NCBI GenBank assembly: GCA_039000515.1
Contig: JBCFYV010011135.1
Location: 30,471,876-30,535,875 of the forward strand
Source of the DNA: Timema cristinae
Taxonomy: Eukaryota > Arthropoda > Insecta > Phasmatodea > Timematidae
Reading direction: 5' to 3'
Length of the DNA: 64,000 nt
This document shows, one piece after another, positions 11,471 through 21,199 of the stretch. A program made the position numbers and the translations under genes. Numbering within the stretch: the stretch's first letter is position 1; each line of letters starts with the position of its first letter. The notes below the pieces were generated by a model. It was not told the origin of the DNA. It saw nothing but the letters and a program-made list of their open reading frames with translations, and made no database searches.

Positions 11471-11855
11471 ATCAATGAATACCAGAAATGGTAGTACACT
11501 CCTTTTCTAAGTCCAAAGAAAACCAAGAAAATGGAGACCATTACTGATGTAGGTTATAATTTAGTTAGGTTCTCTTTGAGACGGGCAAAACCAATGCAAA
11601 CCGCATTTTGTCTGGAACGCTCCATGTCTGTGGTTTGGTATGCTATTCTTTGGGACGAGCAGTTGCCCCCATGATTGAGGGTAGAAGTGTTTTTTTTTTT
11701 ATTTATTCTTAACACGTGTTAGATTCTTCTACAGATTAGACAAATGAACCAAGGTCAACAGGATAACTTTTAAAATATCCCAATATTACTAGACTGGAGT
11801 GGAGTAAACTATTTCGATATTTTAGGGACCACTTTAACCTAGACGATAATAATGA
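11471..11855. other. No gene seen
   Basis: Nothing recognised on either strand. Confidence 0.35.
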
Positions 11856-12040
11856 AATACTTCACCTTGACAAGCCATCTTGGAATGTGGGAATGCCAGG
11901 CTCCCCCGTGGTTCGGATTCACGTTAACTGTAGGTCCTACATTTCATCTCACAATCACCTACATTACACATTAGCGTAAGAGCTATAACCGAAGGTTAGT
12001 AAGACGCGGTGCTAGTATAATAATAATAATATAATAAATG
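11856..12040 (+). repeat. Type 2 SINE, 5'-truncated
   Basis: Body GACAAGCCATCTTGGAATG to tail GTAAGACGCGGTGCTA and (TAA)n, with several single-base losses against other copies. Confidence 0.8.
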
Positions 12041-12129
12041 AAATAATATGAATTAAACCCTTGAATGCAATTATATATATTTTTAGCACATCTTATTACA
12101 GGTTCTGGTTATATGTTTATGTACCGATT

Positions 12130-12315
12130 GTATCCATGGTTTTAGGGAGTTTATATTTTAGAGGAAATGTACCCACATTTGCATGGAGAGTGTGTGTGGA
12201 AAACGATTATTTTTTTTAACTCTGTACACTCGACCAAGATTCAAACCTGAATCTCCCAGTCATCAGCTATCTAGTCTACTGGAAGAGTAGTTAGTTCCTT
12301 AAACCAATCCGTTAC
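12130..12315 (-). repeat. Type 1 SINE, old
   Basis: Reverse body (AGAGGAAATGTACCCACATT) and reverse B box (AGATTCAAACCTG). Confidence 0.65.
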
Positions 12316-13589
12316 TGGAATTGGGTAGCAATTATTTAATAAATGACTTGTTGAGTTTATGAAACAACTTTTAATTTATATCGCTTGCCCTGCAATCAAT
12401 TGGTTGATTTTTAAGTCGAGTAATATGTTTTAACATATTATATGTTATTGGTTCCTTGGTGACATATCTAGCCCATGAGGGAATAAGACTTGAATTAAAT
12501 TAATTAGGTACACTAATTAGATATAAACCCATTAACAAGGTTTCGTAATATACTATTTCCTAGTAGAAGACTGCCATGTGGCATCGAAATATTAAAACAT
12601 TTGTAAATATGTGTTTTTAACTTTTATTTTTGCTTCATTTTCTACAATTTTATTTACATAATATTGTATAATTTTCTATGTAAAACAGGTAAACATTTTG
12701 CAAACATGTTTTTATCAAAAATACAATTCTACTGAGAATTCTCAAATTAATATCCTCACATGTACTTATAAGAAATAACATCTTCATGTACCAAATTTAT
12801 ACACTACGAATATTTACATTAAAAAAAAATGGCATAGGTGACCATACATCAATTCATGCGTTGCAGAAATCTCTGCTAATAATATTCATATGTAGTTGTA
12901 ATTATAGCCTTTTTTTAAGTTAATTTTAATATACATCAATAATATAATTGAATCGGTGAGTAGAAAAAGGATAACATTTCATAAATATGGTAAAATAAAC
13001 TGAGATAGCCATTTTGTAGTTTTTTTTATAAACTATATCTTATTAATGAAAAAAGTGAATATTTTGGTCTCGTATCATGCTTAAAATCGGCCATAGAAGT
13101 TTTCGTTGGGTGGAAAATACCTGGAATATTAATCTTTTTTCTACTCGACAGTGAGCTTGTGAAACTTTTATTAATAACATTAGACCATTCATTCTCACAG
13201 TTGTTGCACGTGTGACGCGGTAGAAATACGTGTTCAAAGCTGGACTAAACTAATTAGGTGTGAAATACTGAAAACAAGTCCTATATTGGTTTTTGTTCCA
13301 CAAAATATAAAATGCTGGTAAAGCTATAGTTAAATAATATTTTTCCAACATCATATAAATCCTACATTTTGTTATTGTAATTTCCATTCACTGATTCAAT
13401 TAATATCAGTAGTGGAATTGTATGGTTTACTAAGGCTATATAATTTATGCAATTTTTAGCTTTTTGAAATCATTAGTAACAATATTTTATATTATAGTTT
13501 TTGTTAAGAGTAAATATTTTCAAAATGAACCCTTCTTGGTATGTTTTCATAACATACACAGAGGTGATATGTTAAGTGCAATATTTATA
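12316..13589. other. No gene seen
   Basis: AT-rich. Minus-strand frames over 13043-13240 are open and include a CNNC pair but match no family known to me. Confidence 0.35.
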
Positions 13590-13810
13590 AAAAATATTAT
13601 CATCGCTGGACATGTAGACAAATGTCACACTCATTTAGCATGCATGCTGGTTACTGGAAGGTTATGGTTTAACTCCAGTCAGAGCTTAGTGAGGGCCTTT
13701 TTCCCTAAATAATTTATCAATTTTTCTCCACACATAAATGCAGGTATATTTCCTCTAAATTCAACCTTAATAATCCTTACTCAAATAATGTTATTACAGT
13801 CTTATTTATA
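13590..13810 (+). repeat. Old type 1 SINE-like copy
   Basis: B-box-like GGTTTAACTCCAG and body TTTCTCCACACATAAATGC. No tail is left. Confidence 0.5.
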
Positions 13811-13897
13811 CCATCTAAAGAAAATTAATTTGAAAGTTGATAAGTGACAAATGGATTAGGACCTCAGACCTGGAGAATTTGTCTTAGTGCATCAATG

Positions 13898-14130
13898 CTG
13901 GTGACCTGGCGGTCTAGAGGTAAGGTGTCGTTCTGAGGGTCCGGGGTTCAAACCCTTCCTTCACCTCTGACAAGACATCTTGTGAATGTGTGGAATACCA
14001 GGCCTCACCTGGTTCGGATTCCACGTTAAACTGTAGGTCCTTCATTTCATCTCACAATCACCCTACCATTACACATTAGCATGTGTATAACCCAAACGGG
14101 TAGTAAGACGCGTGCTAATAATATAATAGT
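13898..14130 (+). repeat. Type 2 SINE, near full length
   Basis: Glu-tRNA-like head GTGACCTGGCGGTCTAGAGG, B box GGGGTTCAAACCC, body, and common tail with TAA repeats. Confidence 0.88.
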
Positions 14131-14269
14131 AATAATAATATATTGTAATATGTGTGAATTCATCGGCTCTCGTTGCCATGATCGAATCACAGCGACAACT
14201 TTATTGTTGTTATTCATACTACCTTTCTTAAATTATTTAAAGCAATCTCCCATTAAACATTAACTCTTA

Positions 14270-14591
14270 TTATTTATTCCTCCATTTCTCATACAATGGC
14301 CACCTTTCAAAGAATATCTACAACAATTTTTTTTGTTTGTTTACACTTGTTTAAATATTTATTTGATGTTCTTTACAATAATCATCTTTCTTAGCTCTAT
14401 TGTGGCAATAATCTTTTTTACATATATTATATATAAAATTTCCTCCATATGCTATGTAACAACCTCCTTTCTTTGTTCCTTTAGAACAACCTTCTTTTAA
14501 ACAGTTCTTCTTACCATTCCTGTAATTACATTTTATGTATGCTACACACTAAGCACCGTTCCGATCTTTTAGTTCTAAACGACCCGCTATC
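14270..14591 (-). pseudogene. Decayed WRKY19-like fingers of the proximal cassette
   Basis: Past the stop at 14592 the minus strand still encodes finger remains: CLKEGCSKGTKKGGCYIAYG, then CKKDYCHNRAKKDDYC with KEHQ. They lie in a different frame from the exon and are broken by stops. Comparison with the distal cassette shows these were once the same array. Confidence 0.7.
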
Positions 14592-14711
14592 TTACACCTC
14601 ATGTGAACCATTGTCTGTTTTAGTCTCATTACGGTTGGAAATGTCTTGACCCAAAATCTGTGTTTTTGATTCTTTGGAGGGCCATGGAAACGTAATATCT
14701 TTGATGTTTAT
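14592..14711 (-). CDS. Last readable exon of the proximal cassette, truncated
   Basis: It begins after acceptor ctgttacag at INIKDITFPWPSKESKTQIL and ends GSHEV-stop after 39 codons. It aligns with the start of the exon at 2090 (KDIEDTLLLRFHSKTKSHIF), sharing IxDIxF and QIL/HIF-GQ. The stop precedes all fingers, so the product would be a THAP protein with an acidic tail and no WRKY19-like fingers. Confidence 0.6.
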   Translation of the reverse strand: MNIKDITFPWPSKESKTQILGQDISNRNETKTDNGSHEV

Positions 14712-16080
14712 CTGTAACAGAAACAATAAATTATTATTTTTAAATAGGTGATGACAAAATTATTTTGAATGCCAAAGGTAAAACATATGCGCTGACAACA
14801 TAAACAGAGTGTCAACATTTCTCACAGTGAATCAGGCGAGAATCCAGGTTAAATAGGAGTGTAATCCAGCTAACAGCTAGGGGATCACTATGCCCGTTTT
14901 TGGGGCTACGCATTCTAGGACGCCAGACCATAAGTACGTGTATTGGAGGGCCAAGGCTTGAGCTCAGGGTACCGGGGTTCATAAGCTGTGTAAGATCACA
15001 TAGAGGTCCTTAAGGCCATTGGTTAAGCATTCCTTGCATGCTTCGTTCCGTCACGAGATTCCATTAAGATCTTGCATATCTTTTAGTTAAAAGTCTTCAC
15101 CTTCCTTTTTCCCTCCTGCAAATCTTTTCCTCTCACTCTCACACTTGCTCATTTTCTTGGATTCTTTTGTTTGTGAGTCATGCTTTGAGATTATTGCTCG
15201 TGTTTTGTAATAAGTGTTGAGAGAACCTTACAGTGAGTGGTCGTGGTTTTGTGCGGGGGCCTTTACTCGAGTGTTTATGAATGTAAGACTTAGAGCTGCT
15301 GAACACTGTTCAGTAGTGTTACTTTAAGCAATGTAGTGCAGTGTAGTGTAGTGCAGTGCTGTCGAACCTGATGTGATAATAGATCATCCATGTACAGCTA
15401 TAAGGCTCCGGTGATGAAATTTAAAATGCAGTTGTCAGCGGTATGTTGTCTTGGATCCCCCTCTCTTTGTTACTCCATACAGTCCATGTTATTTACGCAG
15501 AGGTGTGGGCAGCAATCGTTGTTGGTCACTAGAATTTACACATTTATATATCAGTGTAATGTTAGTACACAAACATTAAATACTAGTTTGAGTAAATGGA
15601 AAAAAAAAACCAGTGAAAACCTATTCATCAATAATATAACTTAAGTGAACATTTGTAATGTAATCAGGTTCTGAATGAAACCAGATCTTTTTTTAAATGT
15701 GTTTGTTATCAAAATAAGTGTAAAATATAATATGTGGTATTTAAACACTCGTCGAAAGTATAACCTTTAGTGACCTTTATAACGACGAGCAATATTTAAC
15801 AAACATAAGTCACTGGTGGAAATAACATAAATAGGAGAACTAAAAAACATGGGGGCAAAATTGTACTCCTGGTGTCATATCAAGGTCAAATATAAACCCA
15901 ATAGGAAGGGGGTGTTATTAAAGTTTAGTTTAGTAGAATATTGCTTAAACCTATCACTAATTGAGATGTTAGTTTCAACAGATGCTACAAGATGGCATTT
16001 TTTATAGCATAACATTAATAAACATGGTCATGTTTTTGACATCTTGTTTTAAAATAATTCTTGAAAATTATTTGAAGACC
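14712..16080. other. Intron, no gene seen
   Basis: Holds a moderately GC-rich stretch at 14860-15380 ending in short GTGCAGTGTA-like repeats (15325-15360). No exon matching the extra 39-codon exon of the distal cassette was found. Confidence 0.4.
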
Positions 16081-16175
16081 CAATTTAATCCTGAGACAGG
16101 GGAATAAACTTACGATAAGAGTAAACAATGCCAAAAACTAACTTTTCAAATTTCCATACAAATAAAAACAAATAC

Positions 16176-16292
16176 CTCGGGTTCTTCTTTGATTGTAAAC
16201 AAAGTGCAAGAGGTTTCCAACTCCGATTCATTTGGTGTATTAACGAGTGAAGATGGTGTCTCGTTTGTTGAGTCATGTGTTAAGTAATCGAC
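16176..16292 (-). CDS. Acidic exon, proximal cassette (DYL exon)
   Basis: A 39-codon exon, phase 0 to 0, acceptor aatttcag and donor CCCGAG|gtatttg. It reads VDYLTHDSTNETPSSLVN and ends FTIKEEPE. It is paralogous to 4563-4673. A SINE sits only a few bases above its acceptor. Confidence 0.72.
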
Positions 16293-16308
16293 CTGAAATT
16301 ATAAAATA

Positions 16309-16551
16309 TTATTATTTAGCACCGTGTCTTACTACACGTTCGGGTTATACGCTTTAAGTACTAATTACGCTAATGGATTGGGAATGTTGAATTAGAGGAA
16401 TGAACCGCATTTGCGTAGAGGGAGAGTGGAAAACCATTAGGAAAAACCACCCCCAGTTCACCCGACCGAAATTCATACCTCGATCTCCCCATCCTCAGCA
16501 GTCGAGCTCAACACGACAAGCGTGTTAGCCAACTATGCCACCGAGGTGGGT
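16309..16551 (-). repeat. Type 1 SINE against a splice acceptor
   Basis: A full copy, reading with the host gene, flanked by AAATTATAAAATA at 16296-16308 and 16552-16564. Its tail ends about 15 bases upstream of the acceptor at 16293. Confidence 0.92.
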
Positions 16552-16564
16552 AAATTATAAAATA

Positions 16565-17370
16565 GATTTTAAAGAAAATATATTTGCATTTTGCATTGGT
16601 CTAACACATCTTTCTTGCAAAAAAAACAACTAGAAAGCTGGCAAGAGTGAGGTCGCGGTTTGAATCTTGGCTAGTTGCAATTGGGGCCCGTTCCTCCTAA
16701 TATATCTTCGTAATCCTAAGTCTTTAAATTAAGCTGTTACTAACTTTGACGTATAAAAAAAAACCATTCTGTAGTTGAAGTAATTTCGGTGACCCATGTA
16801 ATGATATTAAACAGATTTGGGTTAATATTTACCTAACCAGCAAGTCTCGAGACAAAAATAGAGCTTGAAAATGCTAACCTTATGTAATGGCTGTTTTTAA
16901 AACTATTATGATATGATGTAGGTAGTAATACTAAGATAGAAAAAGAAACTTTTACTGTGATAATACAATTTATTTGTCTTTCATTTGAGGAAATAATAAT
17001 AGTGTTGGATTATACAGGAAGTATTATTTGTATTGTTATATTTTAGGCTTGAGGTACTCAGTAAAATCTATCGGAACTTTTAAGAGATTTAATTTAGGTC
17101 TTGTGTAATGAAGAATTTTTTAGATCAGTTCTAGCAATTATTTTGATTACATTTCATACTGAGGCGCTTTTTAACATTACAAATGAAATGGCTATTCTCC
17201 ATTTTTTTTAATGAAAATCACTTTGAAGGTACTTTAAAATGCAGACATTTTAAATTTTGATCATGGTTCTGAGATATGAATCAACTTATTATCACAAAGT
17301 TGAAGTATTATTAAAAATAATAACAAATGATTTGAATTAAATTTTTAATAAACCAATAGTTTCTGAAATA
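16565..17370. other. Intron, no gene seen
   Basis: AT-rich. A B-box-like GGTTTGAATCTTGG near 16655 marks a possible old SINE head. Confidence 0.4.
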
Positions 17371-17484
17371 TTGGAAAAAAATATATATATATATTTTAAA
17401 TTAAGGTCTGGGAAATTAATGTTATTATGCAATGCACCGTACTATTGTTTGTTTTCATATTTCTCTCTCTCTCTCTCTTTGCTT

Positions 17485-17761
17485 ATTATTATTATTAGCA
17501 CCGCGTCTTACTACCCATTTGGGTTGTACGCACTTACGCTAATGTGTAATGGTAGGGTGATTGCGAGATGAAATGGAGGACCTACAGTTTAACGTGGAAT
17601 CCGAACCACGGTGGAGGCCTGGCATTCCCACATTCACAAGATGTCTTGTCAGAGGTGAAGGAAGGGTTTGGTAATCAGATAAATCTTTGCCGGGACAGAG
17701 TATTGAACCCCGGCCGCCAGCATAGAAGTCTGACACCTTACCCTTAGACCACCAGGTCACC
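17485..17761 (-). repeat. Type 2 SINE, full length with target-site duplication
   Basis: Reference copy. Read on the minus strand: head GTGACCTGGTGGTCTAAGGG with A box, B box GGGGTTCAATAC, body, GTGGTTCGGATTCCACG, common tail and (TAA)n. It is flanked by CTCTTTGCTT at 17475-17484 and 17762-17771. Confidence 0.92.
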
Positions 17762-17987
17762 CTCTTTGCTTGTTAACTTAGCATTTTCCTCCTTTGCCCT
17801 ATTGTATTATATTTATCTCTATCTCTGGTTAGTAAAAATAGATTTTCTATTAATAATTTTCATTAATAGGTCGTATTTTCTTGGGCTACGACAGAATTTA
17901 TATTCTCATGATCACCTTTTCAATTTTTCAATAATTTAGACATTATTAAAAAAAAAAATCATATTTAGTGACGGTAAGTCATCTTAC

Positions 17988-18121
17988 CTCAAGTCCCAAA
18001 ATAGTTTCATTACTGAACTCGATTTTGGGATTCCATTTCAATATAGAAATGTCTGTTTGTAAATGCGGTGTAGTATCCTCCATTTGAACACTTTCTGTGT
18101 CGCAAGGCTCCAGTTTAACAC
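17988..18121 (-). CDS. Acidic exon, proximal cassette (VKLEP exon)
   Basis: A 134-nt exon, acceptor cactgttgtag, donor CTTGAG|gtaagatg. It starts inside a split Ser codon, reads VKLEPCDTESVQMEDTT and ends FSNETILGLE. It is paralogous to 5293-5423, with identical phases. Confidence 0.75.
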
Positions 18122-18227
18122 CTACAACAGTGATGTAAGGTATGATTTAGGTAGGGAGAACCGTAGAGGAGTTAGTAGCCAAAGTTACTAAAACAATTTT
18201 AATATATTCATACATCAAGTCATGTAA

Positions 18228-18435
18228 TCTGTAGCTGTTAATTTTGATAGATATTGCCCATAGATATAAAATAACACAAATGATATAGACTCTGCCTTAA
18301 ACTATGAGTGAAGAATGAAGAATGACCAAGGGCACGGGACGAATCCTGGTAGTTCAGTGGTAAGAGCATTGGCGTACTAAGTCGAAGGTCCCGGGTTCGA
18401 TTCCCGTGTCCAGGTGTCATTTTTTAATTTTCAGA
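18228..18435 (+). mobile_element. tRNA-TIR element, right arm only
   Basis: The inner segment (GACTCTGCCTTAAACTATGA) leads into a tRNA-like end at 18344-18415 with A box (GTAGTTCAGTGGTAAGAGC) and B box (GGGTTCGATTCCC). The end, CATTTTTTAATTTTCAG, is the terminus shared by the other copies. The left tRNA-like arm is absent. Confidence 0.65.
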
Positions 18436-18734
18436 ACATGATACAAATAATATAGTAAAATGTTATCAATGTTGGCTGCAAAGAAAGATGTTTGAATTTT
18501 CTCTACTGTTCTTTCAAACAAAATCAGGGTAAATGTTTAACATACGAGTTATTAATCTAAACGGATAGGAAGAGGAAAGGTAATTTGGAGAGAGCAGAAT
18601 TCTGAATTGGCGTAGAGAAAGTATGAAGATAATAGGGAATTATATTCCAGTTCATTCAACCAGGAAAAAAAAAAGCCTTAACCTCTTCATCTTCACTGGG
18701 TCATTCGTCACAACTTTTTTTATTTTAATTTAGA

Positions 18735-18935
18735 TTCACCCGCATCAGTGGGTGCATAGTCTAAGGTGTCATTCTTGTCTTAAACTGGATTGTCAGTGAT
18801 AGGGAGATTATGGTAAAATTACCAGGTGTGTGTATTTAAAGGGTTGTTTTCTAAATAATTCCCAACCCTCTCTCTTCACAAATACGAGTACACTTACTTT
18901 AAATCCTATCTTACTCCTCGATAATCCAATTGTAT
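18735..18935 (+). repeat. Type 1 SINE, old
   Basis: Head CCGCATCAGTGGGTGCATAG and body CTCTCTTCACAAATACGAG are visible; the tail is eroded. Confidence 0.6.
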
Positions 18936-19034
18936 GATATATTAAAAAATCATATAATTGGTAATAAGATACAATGCACACAAACACGAACACAGAAAAA
19001 AAGCTATTTTAATTACTGAATTTAGTGGCTCTTT

Positions 19035-19160
19035 ATTTTCACACAGCCTTTTACTACCCGTCCGAGTTTTAAGTATTTCAATTAACACTAATTGTGTGAG
19101 GTTAAGAAAAATAGAATTTAGACAAAATGTACCTGCATTTGTACAATGGGAAATAATAAT
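19035..19160 (-). repeat. Type 1 SINE 3' half, old
   Basis: Reverse tail CCTTTTACTACCCGTCCGAG, then the reverse body. Confidence 0.6.
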
Positions 19161-19727
19161 TACATTATGTATCTTTGGCACAATGACCTCAATTAAAACC
19201 ATGAGAGTGGAAATCGAGAATATTTGAGTTTATAATCAAACTGTGTAAACATTGACCCAGGTTTTGAAGGAGCTTAGTTTCACGGCTGTGGTTCACCCTG
19301 AGACCTCGATAACTACATAGTTGAGGTGTTATCAGCGAGTTTTCCCCAGTTAATCTTGAACTAAATATACCACATATATGAAACCCTAAATGGTGACGAG
19401 GCCTTAAACCAAGTGCACTTGGAATTGTTTTCCATGTGTAATTTTCCTCTAAGCAAACTTCCACAATTTTACCCCTTAAATCAGGCTGGTTTATAACCTT
19501 GCCATAAAATTTAACAATCTTAAAAAGTACTTAACTCAAAACACGTCCTTTTTTTTTTAAATAAAAATTCTTGTGAAGAGTGTAAATCGGTTTTGTGGTA
19601 CAATAAAACATGTGGGTTGCGAGTACAATTCAAAATTATATACTTTAATTAAATAATAAGCAATTTATTGACGATTACTATATGAAAGACATTACAATTC
19701 TTAGAGACAGCCCTCATGTTAACTTAC

Positions 19728-19853
19728 TGATTGTTGGATCTATTTCTCTGATTGGACATTTGGCTATAGATTCATCGGAAGGGACAGACGTGTCATGTGG
19801 AAGATACAGCGACGGTATGACTCCATTTTTTAACTTCCTTTGTTTAGGTGAAC
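19728..19853 (-). CDS. THAP-domain C-terminal exon, proximal cassette
   Basis: A 126-nt exon, acceptor atgtgtttag, donor ATCA|gtaagttaa. It joins the THAP exon through a split Gly codon and reads GSPKQRKLKNGVIPSLYLP, the AVPTIF-type end of the THAP fold. The tail (HDTSVPSDES) matches the distal exon at 7384-7515. About 130 bases of intron below its donor (a TGTGGGT and ACAATTCAAA context) also resemble the distal copy. Confidence 0.78.
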
Positions 19854-20969
19854 CTAAACACATGGATACGAGTTACAATTGATATTTATGTGTCTCAATC
19901 TTCAGGAGCTAGGAAAGTGAAGGATTGGTTGTTAGAGGAAATAAGTAAGGAAGGAAAATAGTCCTAAACAAACACACCCAAAGTTCATACCTCAATGGTG
20001 ACCAAATGCAATAAAATTCCTAATCTTAAGACCATGGCTGCAAATGGGTGTTAAATTTATATTTGTATTGTATCTCTAAAAGGAAAACTCTTTTCTGTTT
20101 ACTGAGGTAATTTTTTTTATTATTTAAAAGTTTGTATGTTCATAATTTGAAGTGCTCGGGGACTTGAGTTTTTACATCAACAATTTTTTTATACAGGATT
20201 TTTTCAATTACTTCTTAGTTAGTCTCAGTTGTGTTAAATACAAATGGCTGGAACAAAATTTTAACATGTGTAGGGTAAAACATAAAGGTTAAAATTTTTC
20301 TAGAGAATAACATAGGTAAGAATCATATCTTAGAAAACATAATATATTAATATGATAAAAAATAAATTAAAAAAGGAGGCCTATCAAATATACAAAATAT
20401 TAAAAAAATCACAATTATATTTAAAGATTAACTAAACTGTATTATATTTAGAGGAAGCTATTTTTACAGTAGCATTTAAAGGAATGGGATTATTTGATAG
20501 CTAAACAAATTGTTAGATTGTTGGTATTTTTTTAAAAAGACCATTCTATGAAAATTAGACTGTTTCTTTCCTTTTATTTATATACCAGTAAATATAAATT
20601 AACCGCCTGCCTTTTGTTTTTATTGAAAACCTACAAATAGTTATTAGTATTGATATGTATGTGCCTTGGGTGTCGAGCGCGGGTAATATTTTGGCGGTTT
20701 ATTGTTAAGTAAAACTGATGTATGTTTTGAAAATCGTGGTAAGCGTACTGACCCCGCAAAACTTATTTTACTGTGTAAAAATGACGTTCCCTGTACATTT
20801 GGTCACGAATGAAACTGTTGACCTATAATCTGAAGGATACTGACATTAGCCAAACGCGTACACGTCTGTAATGGTTTGTGATATAGAACTAATGTGTCTC
20901 CAGTATAAAAGGCTTATCTTTTAAACTTTTTTCTTTATTAATACTAAGAACTTAGATGTATCAATTTAC
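19854..20969. other. First intron of the THAP gene
   Basis: About 1.1 kb, AT-rich. No gene or known repeat was recognised. Confidence 0.45.
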
Positions 20970-21174
20970 CTCGAAACGAGCTTATGAAGTAGGAAGAATG
21001 CTCAAAGTGTTTGCCGCAAATTCTAGAACTTTCAGTAACAGGTATTCTAGTGTTTATTTTAGCAATCCACACTTTACGCAGTTTTTTGTTTTTCGGAAAT
21101 TTATGAAAAGAGAAGTTTTCATTGTTTTTCGTTATTTCTTTACAACCATTAACAACACATCTTGCGTAGCCCAT
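20970..21174 (-). CDS. THAP-domain first exon
   Basis: It starts MGYARCVVNGC and contains the THAP zinc ligands C-x4-C (CVVNGC) and C-x2-H (CGKHF), the FHKFP motif and the conserved Trp (VWIAKIN). THAP proteins bind specific DNA through a zinc-coordinated C2CH fold. The donor TTTCGAG|gtaaat ends the exon after one base of a Gly codon. That phase fits both THAP C-terminal exons, 19853-19728 and 7515-7384. This is the only THAP N-terminal exon visible, so it may serve both cassettes by alternative splicing, or the distal cassette may have lost its own. The ATG is the only in-frame start near the conserved CVV. No TATA box is evident above 21174. Confidence 0.82.
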
Positions 21175-21199
21175 TCTAAGTAAAATTTAAAAGGGTGTG

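Noticed and set aside
13043..13240. Minus-strand open frames with a CNNC pair
   Set aside because: No further zinc ligands, splice context or family match; probably chance.
15120..15380. Possible LTR or promoter (GTGCAGTGTA repeats)
   Set aside because: No second LTR, primer-binding site or polypurine tract nearby.
18344..18415. Functional tRNA gene
   Set aside because: It is part of a repeated element with shared flanks, an implausible anticodon loop and an imperfect acceptor stem.
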